The position numbers and the translations under genes are program-made. From contig ML677330.1 of the NCBI GenBank assembly GCA_007922305.1, forward strand, positions 1,577,109-1,641,108: 64,000 bases of DNA, given 5' to 3'. Source of the DNA: Dermatemys mawii (Eukaryota; Chordata; Testudines; Dermatemydidae). Positions 47,153 through 59,875 of this stretch are shown here, piece after piece. The notes below the pieces were generated by a model that was given only the letters and a program-made list of their open reading frames with translations, searched no databases and was not told where the DNA came from. The number at the start of each line of letters is the position of its first letter. The stretch's first letter is position 1.

Positions 47153-47561
47153 CAGGGGTCTCCAAAGTACGGCCTGGAGGCCAGATCCGGCCCGCAGCTT
47201 CGATTTGTCCGGCCCTCCAGCTGAGCAGACGCCAATCAGGCATGTGGAGATGCTACCACTGGCCCCACCTTCCCTCTTCGCGAGTTGCTGTTGGCAGCCC
47301 CATGTGCGGAGGGGTGAGTGCCCCCGATGCAGTGGCCGGAGGAGTAAAGGGGAGGGCGCGGCATCGGCCAGAGAAATAAAGGGGGGGCACATGGCAGTGT
47401 CTGGAGGAGCAAAGTGTGGGGGTCGCAGCAGCAGCCGGAGGAGCAAGGGGGGATTTTGCATATATTTGCGTATATTGAATTTTTTTCACAGTTGCTTTGG
47501 CCCACGAGTCCCCATCAAAAATCTAATATGGCCCTCGTCTCATAAAGTTTGGAGACTCCTG
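47153..47561. mobile_element. hAT-type non-autonomous transposon (409 bp)
   Basis: Left end CAGGGGTCTCCAAAGTACGG; right end AAAGTTTGGAGACTCCTG. The flanking duplication AACTAGAG is perfect (47145-47152 and 47562-47569). The subterminal GGCCTGGAGGCCAGATCCGG and TATGGCCCTCGTCTC are typical of this family. The GC-rich interior gives several overlapping false frames. Confidence 0.92.
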
Positions 47562-48239
47562 AACTAGAGTGTAAACTGCAGAAAAGGATGTTCAAGATGT
47601 GTTGCTATGTAGCTGCAGCATCTGAAATCTGCAAACTGAGTGAACAATTTTTTTAAAAAAAATCCTCTGTTATAGTGAGCTTTCAAATTTAATATCTTGA
47701 TTATAATAACTGACTGCCTCATGTCTTCTAGGAAATTAAACTCATGCCCAGTGAAAGAGCATTTGTATGTATAAATACCTTCTCTGTAAATCTCCAGCAA
47801 ACATTAATTAAATGTAAATACACCGGAAAAAATATGACCCCAGGATTGCACGGGGCTAATTGACACTTCAAGAAGAAGAGACAACAGGCCAACCTGACCT
47901 CAGTGAAATGGTCTGTATTTCATTGGAATTATACCAGGGATGAACCTGACTCTGTGATTTTAGTGTCTGTATTGCGGTGTATGACCCTTAGGATATACTA
48001 ATATGTGGATGAAAGAAAAATGAGATTGTTTTACTGTCCCATGGGACATGGAAGGGTAGTGGTTTCATTAACAACTGTTGACAATCCCTAGCTCTTAAAA
48101 TTGAGTTTCCTTTTAACGTTAATTTGAAGGGAACCATTGTCCTCTCTGATTTGCAGTGCAGATCTCTGCTGCTTATTCTCCCTTCTTTCTGAACGCTGAA
48201 TTTGTATTGACATCACTCGGAATTGGGTCAAGTGCAGAC

Positions 48240-48870
48240 AGACCTGTCCCTTGGGTAGGGTGAATTGGGGCAACCACTCCGGGCCCCCCTGCTTCAACAT
48301 CACAGTCCCAGATGCAATACTTCATACGCATCCATCAGAATGTGCATGTGTGTGTTGCTCAGGGGGTTCAGAATCCCAGGGGCCAATCAGGGCTGGAGGA
48401 TCCTGGGGAACCGATGGCGATCTGTGAGGAGATCTGGTGGTTCTCAGGTTCGCCCTGCAGCACTGGTGGTGGCGATGATTTTCCCTGTGGCCAGTTGTCC
48501 TGGAGACAGGGAGCTGTGGTGGCAGTGGGATCAGAGGCAGAAGGCGGCACCAGAGGGGTGTGGGGTGAGTATGGGTTTCGGGGGGAGTACAGTCGGTTGG
48601 GAGCATCCCACGAGCTGAGACCTCCCAGCCCCAACTTGCAGGGGTCAGTGCTGTCCTCCGAGGGTCCCCAGCTCAGCCTGCCAGCAGCAGAGTCGTGGGA
48701 AGGCCCTGGCTTTGGGAGCCTGTGAGAAGCCCCTCATGGCTAGTTATTTCTATGCGGGGCAAGGGGCTGGTCTGGCCCGCTGGGCCCTGGCCCTTGAGCT
48801 CCCCGCGGGAGTGCAGAGCAGCTCAGACACTGGCCCTCCAATAGAGGGTTGGTGCACAGCTCAGTCTTGG
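48240..48870. repeat. GC-rich probable repeat block
   Basis: Abrupt GC-rich sequence in an AT-rich intron, with GGCAACCACTCCGGGCCCC at the left and TGGCCCGCTGGGCCCTGGCC at the right. The composition and the phrase GTAGGGTGAATTGGGGCAACC suggest cargo of another DNA transposon, but no termini were found. Overlapping 90-137-codon frames on both strands are composition artefacts. Confidence 0.4.
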
Positions 48871-49315
48871 GGTGGGACTGCCTCATGGTGAGTTTTTTAA
48901 AAATTATATGAACTACATTATAATTATACAGTTGGGTGCGATCAATATTTAACTTGCAGCCTGCCCTTGAAGTTCACTGTAACCAGATTTCCCCTGTATA
49001 AAAAAGATTAACAGGGGGTCTGTACAGGCTGATTTGTCTAGGGCCCTGCACTCTGGTATGGACAGCTCTGAGTGCAGAATATGTAGAACTGCAGATCTCC
49101 CCTTCCCATGTTCTTCAGGGAAGGCTTGGTTGTGAAGCTCTTCTTCCAGTGGCATGCTAATTGCCTACACAACGTGCCACGCATTTTCTTGCATTGGCTA
49201 CTCCAGTATTAACCCTTTTCTTCTAGGGTTAATTGATGCCCCAGAGTGCAGTGGGCCTAAAAGAAATGCCCATTCTCATTCAAGAGCAGGGTGAGTATTC
49301 TGTACTGTGACAAAG

Positions 49316-49919
49316 TCAGTCCAGAAGGGTATAGGAGAGTGCTGGAAGACAGGTATGTCAGCCTCAGGATTTGCAGGTCCCTGTTCCCTGGATAGCCAAA
49401 CAAAGGCTACTCCAGGCCAATCAAGACACCTGGGACCAATTAAGAAGCTTCTAGAAAGCAGCAGAAATAGCTAGCCTGATTGGGACACCTGAAGCCAATT
49501 AGGGGCTGGCTGAAGCCAGTTAAAAACCCTCCCAGTTAGTCAGGTGGGTGTGGATGTCAGGAGCTGTGGGAAGAAGTTGTACTGTTGGTGAGACTGAGTG
49601 GTAGACATATCATCCAGAAGGAAGGAGGCCCTGAGGTAAGGGTGAAGTGGAGTTTGAAGAAGTGGGGACTGCTGTGGGGAAGGAGCCCAGGGAATTGTAT
49701 TATGTTTTGTGGCTAAAAGGTCAGCCATCTTAGCTGATACTATTAGGGTTCCTGGGCTGGAGCCTGGAGTAGAGGGCAGGCCCAGGCTCCCCCCTTTCTG
49801 CCTCCCCTAATTAATTACTGAGAAAGGGAGGTCACCCTGGGGTCTAGATGAGTTTCTGAGGCCCCTAAATCTGCCAGGAAGTGCAGGACTCACAAATACA
49901 GACTCGGAACTTTGTCACA
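49316..49919 (+). mobile_element. Solo LTR (604 bp)
   Basis: It starts TGTGACAAAGTC and ends GGAACTTTGTCACA. Flanking bases GTAC and ATAC are a possible worn duplication. TTAAAAACCCTCCC (49520-49533) could be the TATA region, which favours the + strand; a clear AATAAA is absent. No adjacent internal sequence was recognised. Confidence 0.65.
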
Positions 49920-50444
49920 ATACGTTGTCTCATGATCCCTGCTCTTAGAGGCCAGTGTGTTCAGCAGCCATGGGAAAAGAAGCATTTCCCTGATGATATT
50001 AAACGCAAGGTAGGAAGAGGTTTGCTTTGCAGACAAAACCTGGAGAGATGGGATGAGGAATAGACTGGTTGGGGGCCCCCCCCCCCCCGAAGACACTGAG
50101 AGTTGTGTGTGGTAACAGCCCATTGGGTCTCCTTTGCCTGACCAGCAGACTTGAGTGGGGGTGAGGCTTTGGGTGCGGTGGGGAAGAGAAGTTCAGGATG
50201 ATATGAATCCAACAAAACTCACCTGGTCCTTGTGTTTTCACTTTGTGTCTCCAAAGTGAAAACTGAAGTCATGAAACTGGTGAAAAGCAAACCCTACCAG
50301 TAAAAATAATCAAAACTGAGGTGAGCAAGGTTTTGCACAACTGTATGGAACAGACTGTTTTTATGTGTTTTCCTGTTCTTCTCCCCCCGCCCCCCCGGAC
50401 CCCCGCATAAACATTTCTTGGTTTCCTGTTAAAACTCTCAGAGA

Positions 50445-51985
50445 TCATAATGTCAGAAGCGACCAATGTGGTTATCTAATCTGACCTCCTGTATAACACA
50501 GGTCATAGGTCTTCCCTGAGTTCATTCCTGTTTGAACTAGAACATATCTTGCAGAAAAATATCCAGTCTTGATTTTAAAATTGCCAGTGATGAAAAATCT
50601 ACCACAACCTTTGTAAATTTGTCTAATGGTTAATGACTCTCACTGTTAAAAATTTGCACCTTATTTTCCAGTCTGAATTTATCTGCAATCAACTTCCAAC
50701 CATTGAATGTTGTTAGATCTTGGTCTGATAGGCTGAAGAGCCCATTATCAAATATTTGTTCCCCACATAGGTATTTTTAGTCAGTGAACAAGTCACCCCT
50801 TAAACGTCTCTGTGTTAAGATGAATAGGTTGAGCTCAGTGTTGACTTCCCAGTTACAAATACATTACGAGACCTGTTAGCTAGTTTTTAATTGATTTAAT
50901 GTATGTTTATGTTTCTGGTTTCTTAATAAAACTAACATGCAGTACCAAGTCAAGTGCTTTATGGAAATCTAAAAATATTACATTAACACTATTACTTTTA
51001 CTAACCAAACTTGTAATCTTATTTAAAAAATCAAGTTAATTAGATATTTTATGGTCTATTTTCCATAAACTCATATTAATTGGCATTAATTATATTATCC
51101 TCTTTTAATTCTTTACTAATCAATTCCAGTGTGAGGGTAGAAGACCTATAATTGCCCAGGTCATCTCATTTACCCTTTTAAAATATTGTCACAACATTAG
51201 CTTTCTTCTGGTCTTCTGGAAATTTCCCAGTGGTCCAAGAATTATTTGAAAATAAACATAAATGGTCCAGTGAGGCTCCTCAGTCAGATTTTTTGAAACT
51301 CTTGGATGGAGGTTATCCAGATCTTCTGTTTAAAAATATAGCTGTTGTTTAACACCCCCCTGAGTTCCTTTTGAAATGGAAAATATTCTTCATCATATAA
51401 TATGACTATGTCTATTTTTCCAAATACAGAACAGAAATATTTATTGAACATTTCTTCTTTTTGTGCATTATTGACAGTTGTACCATTTTCATTTAGTAAT
51501 AACCCGTACCGTTGTTATGATTCTTTTTCTTCCTTAGACCTTGTTTACACTACAGAGGAAATTCAGTTTAAGCTTCACAATTTAAGTTATGTGAATAGCG
51601 TAACTCAGATTGACATTGCTTAGATCTATTTACCATGGGGTTCACACTTATGCGATATCCGTGGGAGACGCTCGCCAATCGACTCCGCCTACTCTTCTCA
51701 ATCTGGTGGAGTACAGGAGTCAACGGGAGAGCAATTCAAATTCCATATAGCATCACACCCTGTAAGCCCAGATTGACTTTATTTATTTACTTTATTTTTA
51801 ACCAGTGTGGCCTCTTTCTCGATTTTGGTATCTGGTAAAATATTATTAAACAGTTCCAAACTATCATTAACATTTTTCTGTTTAAATTCTCTCTCAACAG
51901 ATTTGGTTCATAATTGTTTTCAGCTTTGTGGAATTAGTCCTTCTAAAGTGCCAAGTATATATTCTGTTTGCACATCATAAATGTG
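50445..51985 (-). mobile_element. Antisense CR1/L3-type LINE, interrupted
   Basis: The + strand shows the complement of a CR1 3' end: a GATCATAATGTCAGAAG-type terminus, GACCTCCTGTATAACACAGG, then TTACCAGTCTGAATTTATCTGC-like 3' UTR sequence. Farther right is antisense reverse-transcriptase sequence (minus-strand LDFHKALDLV-like reading near 50950). The LINE appears to continue after the DNA transposon at 51540-51775. It is AT-rich and strongly decayed. Confidence 0.65.
51540..51775. mobile_element. Non-autonomous DNA transposon, TTGGG/CTACAC family, degraded copy
   Basis: Contains CCTTGTTTACACTACAGAGG, GTGAATAGCGTAAC, CGACTCCGCCTACTC and GGAGTCAACGGGAGAG in the same order as the copies at 1286 and 54926. 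It sits inside the antisense CR1 of 50445-51985, which resumes on its right side, so it inserted later than that LINE. Confidence 0.55.
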
Positions 51986-52139
51986 ATCAGTGTAGACAGA
52001 CAACAGCTAATTTTTGTTGCGTCAGTCTTTTGCTGTTACAGAACTTAATAAATAACTTAGAATTAAATTCTATTTTTTAAACAGAAAATTCTGTTTTATA
52101 AATGGCCTGATGTATGATGTGGAAAACTCCAAATTATTA

Positions 52140-52260
52140 CAATATATATTTCATTAGCACCTATAGGCCCTAACCAGGCCAGGTTCTATTATGCTAGGTA
52201 CTATACAGACATGTTGTAGAAAGACAGTCCTTTTTCCAAGTGTCCCAAGGCTTAGACAAG
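52140..52260 (-). repeat. SINE 3'-tail fragment, minus strand
   Basis: ATTAGCACCTATAGGCCC, GGTTCTATTATGCTAGGTACT and AAGACAGTCCTTTTTCC are the complement of the tail at 46735. Confidence 0.6.
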
Positions 52261-54394
52261 ACTCAGCAGATGGGTGAAACACAGTGTGACTTATTTCCCC
52301 AGATGGTCAAGATAAATATTGGCAGCCAGTGTCAGTCATGCAAGAGTGAGATCAACTGTACTATGTCATCACCATCACTGTGATAAAATGGTGAACTTTG
52401 CACTGTGCCCTGTGGCGTGATGGAAAGAGAGTAGTTTTTGTGCCAGTATACAGAACTGGCTCTAAGTATGTGGTGGGGATGGGGAGGAGGGTAAAACAAA
52501 CATACAAAAAGATCAGCCACAGATTTAGCGTGCTTTGTCTGCATTGACAAAAGGGTTAAAGAAACTGAATTCTATCATTGATCACTTGCTTCTGTTGCCA
52601 GGTGTCCAAAATATGTCAATCCATTTTTAACAATAATAATATATTACACATAGAACATACTTTTTTATTTCAAAAGATTCAAAAAGCTGTACACACTTAT
52701 TTATAGAATATGGGAGTCATTTCACATATGACTGGAAGGCAGTAACAAGTTGATGATGTACACTGTACAGCAATGTGGCAAAACAGTTTTCCAAGCAGCT
52801 TCAGAGCAAAATGAAAAATTAAAACTTTTGGAAAGACTGCAAAACAGAACAGTTGAAACGCTGAATTCACAAAGAATTGTACTGTCAATAGACACACTAT
52901 CTAAATTTTTTTCCTTCTCTGACTCTAGTAAACTTTCAGAATCTCTACAGAGCTCAAACCAGATTTGCAAGTATTCAGCACCCACAGAAGAGGCCAGATT
53001 TGCAGAAGAGCTCAGCTCCCATCTACGTAATTGAATAAAGGCCAGATTTCAAAATTGCCCAAGACTTAGTAGCTCCCATTGCAACACTTATGGCCAGATT
53101 TTTCAAAAGATCTCAGTGCCCAAGGTACTACACTCTTAAAATGCAGCCACTTATTTTAGTGTTAAAATGGGATTTCAGTTCGGTTTGAAAAGCTAGATTG
53201 TGGAGACTGAGCTCTTCTGAAAATTCTGGCCCACCGTGCCTACACAAGGTGTCCTTTCGACAGCTTGGGAGACTGAAGTCATTCGTTCATCCACCCAACT
53301 AGTGCAGGGTGGACAGTGGCAATGCAGGCTTTCCACATACTCTTCCACCAGTGTGCCTGGCTCCTGATGTTGGAGACTTACCATTCCCATGCCCATTCAA
53401 TCCCGGACATTTGCTGACTGCCAACAAGAGTGCAAGTTACTACTCATTTTGTTGCTTTTTGCCCTTCAAGCACTTTGCAGACTTCATCTCATCATCATTC
53501 ATCATTCATTTCATCATTATGCCTTCCACCCCTCTCAGGGTATGGGCCGCAGACAATAGATCGCCAGAGAATTCTGTCCTGGGCCATTCTTTCGAGTCAT
53601 CTTCCAGGAAGTTGGTCTCTGAATTATCTATTGCTTGCATTTCTGTAGCAGGTAAATTTTTACGGGATGGGGTTGCTAGCCCTACACCCAACCCTCCTCC
53701 TTTTTCATCCGGGCTTGGGATGAAAAGTTAGATTTCATCTAGTTAGTGCTAATTTGTGATTATTTTGTTTGTGCTGTGGACTCCTGTCTGTAGGAGCTGA
53801 CTCAAACCAACTTAATTGTCCATAGGACTCCAAACAGCTGCGAGATGCCATTAAATTTCAATCACTAGAGACCTGGACTAAAACACGTGAATGGCAGAAC
53901 GGACTGTGCTGCATTAGACAAATTGACATTGTATTATTTGTGAGAGAACTGTGAGCCATATCTAGTCTGCAGTGCATAATCATTGATGCATCCTTTATGT
54001 GGGATACTAGCATTGGTTAAAGACAAGTTTTGGACTATGGTTTGTCATCTTACTCTGTGTATCTCCCTAGTTTTTTGCTGTCTTCTATTGTCTCTTGACC
54101 TTGTTGTATCCCTTTCTCTTTCTCTACGTATCTCCATCTTCCTCCTCCTCCCTTTGTCTCTGTCTCTCTTTGACCTTCTCTATCTTTTTTCATTTAAGGA
54201 CAGGCAGGCCAGCAGCTTTGGTGACCTGAGGTAGCACAGAGTTCCTGTGCAGAAGAGCTTGCCAGCAGCACTTATGGTAGAGCAAAAGTGACTAGTCAGT
54301 TTCAATCTGAGTTGAAGCTGCTGGAAAAACCCATCCACGCAGGCCTGCGGCACTATTAGAATCTTCCTGCCCTGGTTGTTGTTGGACTTGCTAG

Positions 54395-54413
54395 TTGCTA
54401 GCTAGCTAGCTAG
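54395..54413. repeat. (TAGC)n microsatellite
   Basis: Four tandem GCTA units, GCTAGCTAGCTAGCTAG. Confidence 0.85.
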
Positions 54414-54689
54414 ATATTAGTTGCTGTAAGGAGGTAACACACTACCTCATTCAAATGCATTGTGGACAGGTAGGATCACTCAGCTGCTTATTTTCTGAAA
54501 TTTGACAATTAGGCCCTCACGGGGGGCAGTGGATGTTAACATTACACCTTACTACATTCAAAGCAGGTGAAGCCTGAGTTTGTGAAAACATTTCCCTTAC
54601 AAGGCTTGGGAAGGGGGTAAAACAAGCGCAGGAATATTTGCATTTTGTCATGTTCAGATGGCCTGCAGTACAAAGAACTACCCAAAGTA

Positions 54690-55370
54690 GTATTATTTAC
54701 AGTTTGCATTATGGTAGCACCCAGAGGCCCCAATTTAGATCAGCCCCACATTGAGCAAGGCACCCTGTAACAGATCCTCAGCTAGTGTTAATTATCAGAG
54801 CACCCTGGAAATCAGCAGAGCTATGCCAATTTACATCAGTTGAGAATCTGTCCCTATAGATACACATAGTAAGAGACAGTCCCTGTGCCCAAAGAATTTA
54901 GAATGTGAATAGACAGAGGCTTGGGCTACACTACCAGGGGGGCGGGGTTCAACTAAGATACGCAACTTCAGGTATGCTATTCGCGTAGCTAAAGTCGAGG
55001 TACCTTAGTCCCCACGGCGGCGGGTTGACTGCGGCGGCTCCCCCCGTCGACTCCGCTTACTTCTTTTGCAGAGCTGGAATTCCAGAGTTGACGGGAATGC
55101 TTTCGGGGATCGATTTATCACGTCTAGGCGAGATGCGATAAATCGATCCATGATACATCAAACACTACTCGCCAGAGGGGCGGGTAGTATAGATGTACCC
55201 AAAGGAAGGATTATGGTTCTTATTTTGAAGATGGTATATTGAGGTATTTAACATGGTATAAGAGATATTGAATGACTTGCCCAATATTACACAGGAAGTC
55301 TGGGTCAGAGACAGGAATTAAAGTTAGGTCAGTGCCTTAAACACAAGCCATTCTATTGGCTAGTGTCTAA
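54690..55370 (-). repeat. Minus-strand SINE interrupted by a DNA transposon
   Basis: The left part includes GTAGCACCCAGAGGCCCC and AAGAGACAGTCCCTGTGCCC. The right part includes GACTTGCCCAATATTACACAGG, GTCTGGGTCAGAGACAGG and CATTCTATTGGCTAGTGTC. The insert at 54926-55203 separates them. Confidence 0.65.
54926..55203. mobile_element. Non-autonomous DNA transposon, TTGGG/CTACAC family, best copy
   Basis: Left end CTTGGGCTACACTACC and right end GGTAGTATAGATGTACCCAA are inverted repeats. The interior is far richer in CpG than its flanks. It is nested in a minus-strand SINE: SINE-like sequence occurs on both sides (54690-54925 and 55204-55370). The duplication is short; AGG is present on both sides, but the boundary cannot be fixed to the base. 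Confidence 0.75.
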
Positions 55371-56150
55371 TTGTGCAGATTTACCATGCAGTCACATGTG
55401 GCTTGCCTCTTAAAACCAGCCCTGCCATTATGTATTTTTGAGTTGGTCAAAATAGTCTGTCAATTTCAGTAACAGGTTTCCTTTTTTGTATTGATTGGAT
55501 TATCATGCTGTTATTTTCTCTTTTGAAAATTGAAAGGCATTTCAGACCAAATATATACATTGAAATCATAACTTGATACAAATAATGAAATATTTGTAGA
55601 TAAACTTGAGGTGAGTCAAATAATGGAAACAATAATTGCTTCTCAGGAGAAAGGAAATAAATAAAAACTTGCAGTGAATGTCAGACAAAATCATGTTAGC
55701 AAAACATAAACAAGCTTAATGGATGCAAGTAGTAGTATGCAAATATAATAGCACATTGAATTTTGCCCTGTATATCTTTATTGACTGCTAGTATTAGTCA
55801 GGACAACTCCACTGAAGTCAATGGAGTTTTCTAATTCATTATCCTGCAAACACTTACATGCTAAACTTTACACACAAGTAATCAAACCCCTCGCTGTCAG
55901 TGAGACTGAGCACATGTGAGTGTTTGCAGGATTGAGGCCTGACGCATCTGGTAGATCTGGGTCCATAACTTTTTAGTTGTTGGAAAAGAAACATTTTAAA
56001 GATATTTTAAGCATTTTATTCTCAAAATATTGTAGTATCTCTTTACTTGCAAAGTGCAACTTCACACTTTCATTCCTTATCCAAAACTTTCAGTTTAAGT
56101 TAAGAGCAATTATAGGAGTGTAAGGAATTTAGGCTTAGACTCTAAAAGTT

Positions 56151-56385
56151 ATGTCTACATTGCACTAAAACTTCATGGCAGCTGACTTGGGCTATGGCGC
56201 TATAAAACTGCAGTGTAGATGTTTGGATTTGGGCTGGAGCCCAGGCTCTGGGATCCTTCCCCCTGGTGAGGTCTTGAAGCCCAGGCTCCAGACTGAGCAT
56301 CTGCACTGCCATTTCATAGTCCAAGCCCCATGACCCCTGCCCTAGTCAGCTGACACCAGTCAGCCACAGGTATTTTACTGCATAT
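56151..56385. mobile_element. Non-autonomous DNA transposon (TATGTCTACATTGCA end)
   Basis: The left end TTATGTCTACATTGCACTAA and an internal inverted repeat (GGGCTGGAGCCCAGGCTCTGG against AAGCCCAGGCTCCAGACTG) define it. The right end GGTATTTTACTGCA is truncated relative to the left terminus. Confidence 0.6.
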
Positions 56386-58109
56386 AAATTTCTGCATGTA
56401 CAATTTTTCTGCATGTACAATTTTACTGCATATTCTAAGTGACCGCGGCAAAAACTAAATCAAAGGAGGTGTATAATACATGTTCATGCTCTTCCTCTCT
56501 TAGCAGCTTGAAAATAAACCTTTTTTTAGTGTTGGATCTTGTCCTCGATTCTGCAATATGAAACACCTGAAACAAGAATAAGCACCTTTCATGTGCTGTC
56601 CATACATTGCATTTCGCCTAGACTTGGTGATGAAGTTGTTATTAATATAGAGAGAGACTATAACAGAATAAGGCAGTTTAGCCTTTGCAGCATATGTATT
56701 TATTCAGTTGGGCATAGGAGCCAGCACAATTTAGAGTATGCCTTAGGCTCCTGGTTGGGCCAGGTATGGTAGGAGGGGGCCCTAAGAAAGATGTCTCATA
56801 GTATTTGATACTGAAGGTAATTATCTAAAAGGCAGTAAAGTATTCTGAGACTACAAAGCTCCCTATAAATACTGAGCCTTATTATTAGGCTCAAAAGCTA
56901 CTATCCTGTGTGTATTCTGGGGGAGATAGTCAAAAGTATCCAAGGGATTTGGGAGCACAACCCCAAATGACTTTCAATGGGACTTTTGCTCCGACATCCC
57001 TGAGTCCCATTGAAGGTCAGTGGGACTTCAGCTCTGTGGTCCCTTAGACACTTTGGAAAATACCCCTTTATATGTACTAAAGCTCTGAGCACACCAGCAC
57101 TTCTTTCTGATGGCTAAACTAATCATGCTGTCAGCTCTTTATTTTATGAGGACAATGACCTAGATCTTATCCTTCTCTTGTTATCTGGCACATGGGGCAA
57201 TAGTGATGGATTCCTGGGCTTGCACAATGGGGTGGTATCAGGACAGGTTACCATAGTGCACTATTTGGTGGTATTTACTGCTGCTTGGAGCTGGAGCTAT
57301 TGACTTAGGGGCAGTGTCTTCCCATTACTCATGCTGAGTGGTCCCTTATTCTGAGTAGTCCCATTAGCTACACAACAGAGAGAGAATCCAGCCCTTGTTG
57401 GCTATGTTGTCTACTAGTATCAACATATATGCTGTCACGGATGTGTCTTGCATGCTGGTATGTTCTTCAGGTGGATCTTCAAATGCACTCATGTTCGGTA
57501 ATGAAAGGACCATAGCTGGCTGTATGCACAAGGAGAAAAGGCTCTGTCCCTGTCAGCAGCCAAATTTTCAAATTTGTGAATTAGGCAAACACTGTTGCCC
57601 ATTCCACAAGTGAAACCGGGGATGCAGCTTGCTTAGATAGTGTCTTGGGCTACCGGCACCAAAATATCCAATTCCACCCCTTTTGTTCAATGAATGGGTA
57701 AAACACCAGTTTTAAGAATTACTATAGTGGAGGGGAGGAAGGAAGTTCTCAGCTTTTAATACATCAGATATAATGATCTGTACTTGTGACCTCAGTGCAT
57801 TTGTGATCATGCATTAATAAACTTAGTACTGGATTCAACACCCATTCAAGTCTATGGAAAACCTCACATTGAGTTCAATGAGAGTTGGAATCTTAGTGCA
57901 TGAATATACCAATTGGCTTTAGCACTAGACTCAGTCGAATTCTTGACTGCTCCTTAAAGTCTGAGTAAACAGCATTTACACAAGTGTTGTCTAAGAAACT
58001 TGAGCAAGGGAGAAGACATGGAAAATGGTCTTCTTTCCCCAGCTCCTGCAACTGGAGCATCACCAGAAGGCCACATAGCTTGTGAGCTAAATTATGGCAA
58101 TGGAGAATA

Positions 58110-58245
58110 AGGAAAAATTGACTGGAATAGCTCCCTGTGGAGGCGCCCTTATTCTGGAATAATAATGTCCACATAGGGAGTTATTCCACTGTAGCTATAG
58201 AACTTAAAACGTGGATGTAATTTTCTCATGTAGACAAGGCCTACA
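58110..58245. mobile_element. Non-autonomous DNA transposon fragment (AGACAAGGCC end)
   Basis: TGGAATAGCTCCCTGTGG, TTATTCTGGAATAATAATG and GGGAGTTATTCCACTGTAGC give an internal inverted arrangement. The right end CATGTAGACAAGGCCTAC is a recognisable terminus; the left terminus is missing. Confidence 0.5.
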
Positions 58246-59754
58246 GAATATAAAGGAAAAATCGAAGTTCACATCACCATTTTAATGGTTGTTACATGTA
58301 GGATATAAACTAGGTGTTTGCACGTATAAAAATATAGTTGAATATAAATGTCCTGAAGGTATCCCTGGTTTATAAACAGCAGTGGCAGAGGCAGACTGTT
58401 AGAGTGCAGGGCTCTGATGAAGTCACATCTTATTGACTGATTGGAATCCTAGATTTTGAAAATTCTGAATGTAACATCAAACAAAAGCAATTTGCAAAAT
58501 CCAGAATTCAGATCAGCAAGATTGCACAGTATCCTAGTTTCCTTAAGGTCCAGCGATTTCAGCAAAAACACAGATTGCATTTGCTTAGAGGCTGATTCTC
58601 CTATTTCACTCATTTTATGCTGGTGTACATCCAGTAATTTCAGTTGAATTATTTCTGATGTGTTCAATCAGATCCATTGACTGAAAAATATTTGCAAACC
58701 TGTGCCGCGGCCTACATATTTGGCACTTCCTTTCTATGCAGTTCTCGGGAGGCACGTAACATTTCTTTTACTGGGATGTGCCTGATTTAAAGAGAATAAG
58801 TCAGAGCACAGGCATAGATTTGTAAAACAGACTTAAGAGTACATTATATGATGGGCAAAGTAAATAGGCTAATTCTAAAAATGTATTCTTTATCATGACA
58901 GTTTAATACGGCATTAGCATTACCATAATTGTCTGTTTTAGTAAATATAATATAGACTACAAACAGATCTGGGTCTTTAGATCTTTTTTTCCTTTCTCAA
59001 CCTTAACTGGAGTAATGGAAGAAAACTGCAGTGATGCCTTCCACAAAATACTATTGAAATAAAAGCTTATATTGCAAAAGAAGAAGGCCCTCACACCAGG
59101 TGATGTATTGTTTAAGTAAGCAGAGCTGGACGGGGTTCTGACTGCACATATTGACTTTGTCTGGGATATTAATAATCTCACAGAGTTCAAAAGCAGGGAT
59201 CAGCCTAATGTGTGAGAATGTGCTGACTCACTGTTGTACTGCTTCCCTCTGCCCTCCCCCCATTTGTGTTGATCTCTATCTCGGCTATTAGTGTTGTGCA
59301 CAGACACTGTAGTACACGGAGTATTCACATTTGCCAGATTGTGGCAGTGTCAGTGTTTTGGATACAATATTATTATTCACTTGCAAGCTCTCTGCCCAGC
59401 AAAAAATAAAACGCATGGAACCCAGTTTTAGTAGGTTTCGCATATGGGGGTTTGTAAAAGATCCAAAACCGAGGAATCCCAAAAGGTCAATGGAGCATGC
59501 AGTGCCCCTCACTGGATTCTTTCCTGTTGTCTAGAGGTCCTTGGGAATCCCCCCAGTGCTGTTTCTGTTCTTTAATGTTAAACACTAACAACATGCTTCG
59601 CTTTGTAGAAGATACAAATTATAAACAGGCTTGTCTCTAAAGAGTTTTCAAGCTACACATCACAGACACAGTATAGAGGACATGTACTGAGAAACCCAGA
59701 GGAGAGAATAGCTAGAGAAATATATTTAATATAATTGTTATTTACTATGATGAA

Positions 59755-59875
59755 TCACTTGATGATTACCCATTCTGTTGATTCCTTCTGAAGCACCTGG
59801 TATTAACCATTGTCGGAAGACAGGATATTGGGTTAGATGGACCATTGGTCTGACCCAGTGTGGCCGTCTTATGTT
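59755..59875 (+). mobile_element. CR1-type LINE 3'-end fragment
   Basis: Contains CAGGATATTGGGTTAGATGG, ACCATTGGTCTGACCCAGTG and GGCCGTCTTATGTTTTTAAT, the same 3' terminus as at 26595-27036. It is only about 120 bp long. Confidence 0.8.

Noticed and set aside
47205..47567. 120-codon + strand frame and several minus-strand frames
   Set aside because: Inside the 47153-47561 hAT element and shaped by its GC-rich interior.
48265..48725. 117- and 137-codon + strand frames
   Set aside because: They overlap each other and minus-strand frames in a GC-rich block that looks like transposon cargo.
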